Source: Arthrobacter sp. ISL-48
GTDB taxonomy: Bacteria > Actinomycetota > Actinomycetes > Actinomycetales > Micrococcaceae
DNA: 64,000 nucleotides
Assembly: GCF_018613805.1 (NCBI RefSeq)
Contig: NZ_JAGGPL010000002.1
Coordinates: forward strand, 227,448 to 291,447
Reading direction: 5' to 3'
Shown: positions 62,205 through 64,000 of the stretch, piece by piece
Position numbering within the stretch: position 1 is the stretch's first letter
Layout of the letters: the number at the start of each line of letters is the position of its first letter
Notes under the pieces: model-generated
The model's input: only the letters and a program-made list of their open reading frames with translations
What the model was told of the DNA's origin: nothing
The model's database searches: none
Made by a program: the position numbers and the translations under genes

Positions 62205-62804
62205 ATGGCCATTGAACTCGAGGAACTGCTGGTGCCCGACGCCGAGTCGTGGCGGTCCTGGCTGGAAGCCAATCACCGGGACAGTCCCGGGGTGTGGCTG
62301 GTGCTTCACAAGAAGGGCGGCGACGTCACCGCGCTGGACTACGATGCGGCCCTTGATGAGGCGCTGTGCTTCGGCTGGATCGACGGGCAGAGCAAAAAGC
62401 GCGACGGCGGCAGCTACTTCCAGCGCATGACCCGCCGCGGCCCGAAAAGCCCCTGGTCCGAGCGGAATGTGGGGCATGTTGCCCGGTTGGAGGCAGCCGG
62501 GAAGATGGCGGACGCCGGCCGCGCCGCTGTCGAAAGCGCCAAGGCGGACGGCCGCTGGGAGTCTGCCTATGCGGGACAGGCGACGGCGGAGGTCCCGCCC
62601 GATCTTGCCGCAGCGATAGCCGCCGTCCCGGAGGCGCAGGCGATGTTCGATGTCCTGACGTCCGTGAACCGTTATGCACTGATCTATCGGACGAATTCGG
62701 TGAAGCAGGCGGCAACGCGGGAAAGGAAGATCGCGGGCTTTGTGGAGATGCTGGCCCGCGGTGAGGCTCCGTACCCACAGCAGAAGAAGCCCGCCGCGGG
62801 CTGA
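62205..62804 (+). CDS. YdeI/OmpD-associated family protein
   Basis: 199 residues: SWRSWLEANHRDSPGVWLVL, YDAALDEALCFGWIDGQSKK and YFQRMTRRGPKSPWSERNVG are diagnostic of the family. C-terminal YALIYRTNSVKQAATRERKI resembles an HTH-like helical tail. Members are linked to stress or antimicrobial-peptide resistance in some bacteria, but no mechanism is established. Confidence 0.85.
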   Translation: MAIELEELLVPDAESWRSWLEANHRDSPGVWLVLHKKGGDVTALDYDAALDEALCFGWIDGQSKKRDGGSYFQRMTRRGPKSPWSERNVGHVARLEAAGKMADAGRAAVESAKADGRWESAYAGQATAEVPPDLAAAIAAVPEAQAMFDVLTSVNRYALIYRTNSVKQAATRERKIAGFVEMLARGEAPYPQQKKPAAG

Positions 62805-62809
62805 GGAAT

Positions 62810-63967
62810 TCAGTCGTCCAGCGGAAAGGCCACGGCTTCGCCAACCACGCGCAGGCAGAGCTCCATCCCGGGCCGTGCGATGGAGGCGTTCCAGTGCCTG
62901 ATGGTGATTATTTCTCCGCCGCCGGGATAGCGGTGGTCCGCCCCGTCCTCCAGCTCAGGTGGTACGGCCAGTTTGAGCCGCACCGTGGTTTCCGGGCCGA
63001 AGTAGTCGGTATCCACCACGACGCCGCGGATGGGTCCGTCCTCGGCGATACGGATCTGCTCCGGCCGCAGCATGAGCTGGACACGGCCCTGCGCAGGCGG
63101 CCGGCGGACGGGGATGCCGCCCAGTGAGCAGGTGGCGAGGGAGCCTTCCATCCAGGCATCCAGGATGACGGCGTCGCCCAGGAATTCCGCCGTGGCCCGG
63201 TCCGCGGGGCGGGTGTACACCACAAAGGGGTTTCCGATCTGGGCCAGCTTGCCGCCGCGCATCACGGCCACCTGGTCCGCGAAGGAGAGGGCCTCGGCCT
63301 GGTCGTGCGTCACCAGGATGGTGGTGACGCCGGCCTTGTTCAGGACCTTTGCCACCGCACGACGGGTGGCAACGCGCAGCCCGGCATCCAGTGCGGAGAA
63401 AGGCTCGTCCAGCAGCATCAGCTCGGGTTCCCGGGCCAGCGCTCGGGCCAGGGCCACTCGTTGCTGCTGCCCGCCGGAGAGCTGGTGCGGGCGGCGTCTG
63501 GCCATGGCCGGGTCCAGGGAGACCATCTCCAGCAGCTCGCTGACCCGGTCTGCAACGGCTTTGCGGCCGCCGGGGAGTCTGGTTGTGTCAAGGCCGAAGG
63601 CAACGTTCTGCCCCACGGTGAGATGGGGGAACAGGGCGCCGTCCTGGGCCACATACCCAATGTGGCGTTTGTGCGCAGGCAGCCAGACGCCGTCGCCCGC
63701 TACCTTGGTGCCGTTCAGCGAGATGCTGCCGGTGTCCGGATGCTCAAAGCCGGCGATCAGCCGCAGGAGGGTCGTCTTGCCGGAGCCTGACGGGCCCACG
63801 ATTGCCGTGGTCCCGCCCTTGGCCACAGACAGGTTCACGCCCTTGAGGACGTCCTGGGACCCGAAGTTTTTGGTGACATCGGCGATCTGCAGGTGGCTGT
63901 TGGTGGTGGGTGCCACCGATGGCGCGATCCGTGGTTCCGGAAGCCTGGAGGGGGATTGTTCGGTCAC
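62810..63967 (-). CDS. ABC transporter ATP-binding protein (FbpC/PotA-like)
   Basis: 385 residues: Walker A GPSGSGKTTL (Lys64), signature QLSGGQQQRVALARAL (162-177), Walker B LMLLDEPFSALD, and H-loop LVTHDQAEAL. A C-terminal TOBE-like regulatory domain follows (LMLRPEQIRI, YFGPETTVRL). The N-terminal ~25 residues are an unusual Pro-rich extension. GTG 63967 shares GTGA with the end of an upstream permease gene. Family resemblance points to ferric-iron import; spermidine or thiamine cannot be excluded. Confidence 0.88.
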   Translation of the reverse strand: MTEQSPSRLPEPRIAPSVAPTTNSHLQIADVTKNFGSQDVLKGVNLSVAKGGTTAIVGPSGSGKTTLLRLIAGFEHPDTGSISLNGTKVAGDGVWLPAHKRHIGYVAQDGALFPHLTVGQNVAFGLDTTRLPGGRKAVADRVSELLEMVSLDPAMARRRPHQLSGGQQQRVALARALAREPELMLLDEPFSALDAGLRVATRRAVAKVLNKAGVTTILVTHDQAEALSFADQVAVMRGGKLAQIGNPFVVYTRPADRATAEFLGDAVILDAWMEGSLATCSLGGIPVRRPPAQGRVQLMLRPEQIRIAEDGPIRGVVVDTDYFGPETTVRLKLAVPPELEDGADHRYPGGGEIITIRHWNASIARPGMELCLRVVGEAVAFPLDD

Positions 63968-64000
63968 TGTCCGGCCACTTTCTTGGACTGCTGGAAGAGG
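63964..64000 (-). CDS. C-terminal end of a permease gene (partial)
   Basis: The last 11 codons read LFQQSKKVAGQ and stop at TGA 63964-63966, which shares GTGA with the ATP-binding gene start. Position and overlap indicate the inner-membrane permease of the same ABC importer, mostly outside the window. Confidence 0.5.
   Translation of the reverse strand, partial: LFQQSKKVAGQ

Noticed and set aside
1..64000. CRISPR arrays, prophage or insertion-sequence genes
   Set aside because: No regularly spaced repeats, cas-like, integrase or transposase sequences were seen in any frame.

Overview
The window is a GC-rich actinobacterial chromosome segment, most like Arthrobacter or Pseudarthrobacter (Micrococcaceae). 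This rests on gene content and GTG/ATG start use: a RamB-type regulator next to aceA, a small actinobacterial SRP RNA upstream of dnaX, a LytR_C protein, a DUF4916 Nudix-like protein and a stealth-family protein. I see no insertion sequence, prophage, CRISPR array or plasmid gene. Most genes are intact and tightly packed, many joined by ATGA or GTGA overlaps.

Layout. 1-3.3 kb: purSQL (purL runs off the left edge) and a small membrane protein. 3.4-9.2 kb: a secreted subtilase converging on a four-gene operon with an OhrR/MarR regulator and two subtilisin-inhibitor-like (SSI) proteins, one lipoprotein and one cytosolic. 9.3-10 kb: two small paralogous proteins. 10-20 kb: lysC, an ABC exporter, a small-molecule kinase, an isoprenylcysteine-methyltransferase-like membrane protein, a broken GNAT gene, recR, dnaX and the SRP RNA. 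20-33.6 kb: tRNA-Ser(GGA), a DUF2236 oxygenase-like protein, a drug exporter with its MarR regulator, an M23 peptidase, a glutathione-peroxidase-family enzyme, a phosphodiesterase, a stealth phosphotransferase, a HAD hydrolase, a LytR_C protein, TetR, a FrnE-like oxidoreductase and a GT4 glycosyltransferase.

33.7-42.7 kb is a sugar-catabolic locus: CUT1 ABC importer (binding protein and two permeases, no ATPase), two Gfo/Idh/MocA dehydrogenases, two sugar-phosphate-isomerase/epimerase-family proteins and a divergent ROK repressor. The two-plus-two enzyme set matches the oxidation, elimination, hydration and reduction scheme described for levoglucosan, so a 3-keto-sugar pathway is the best guess. 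42.7-45 kb: a D-2-hydroxyacid dehydrogenase and a CynX-type transporter.

45.2-50.1 kb is the glyoxylate bypass (aceB, aceA) with a divergent RamB-like regulator. 50.2-55 kb holds a response regulator, a sensor kinase and a TAXI-type binding lipoprotein in one overlapping operon without TRAP membrane subunits, divergent from an MHS-family organic-acid transporter that is preceded by a translationally coupled 26-residue ORF. This looks like a three-component ligand-sensing module. 55-64 kb: a lipoprotein serpin, a DUF559 protein, tgt, several small enzymes and the ATPase of an iron-type ABC importer that runs off the right edge.

Most notable: the protease/inhibitor locus and the separate lipo-serpin, the kinase/regulator/TAXI/MHS module with its coupled mini-ORF, the putative 3-keto-sugar locus, and several short repeats (a 20-bp-arm palindrome at 45.1 kb, a GAGAGAG-type array at 50.1 kb and two stop-codon micro-duplications in the sugar operon).
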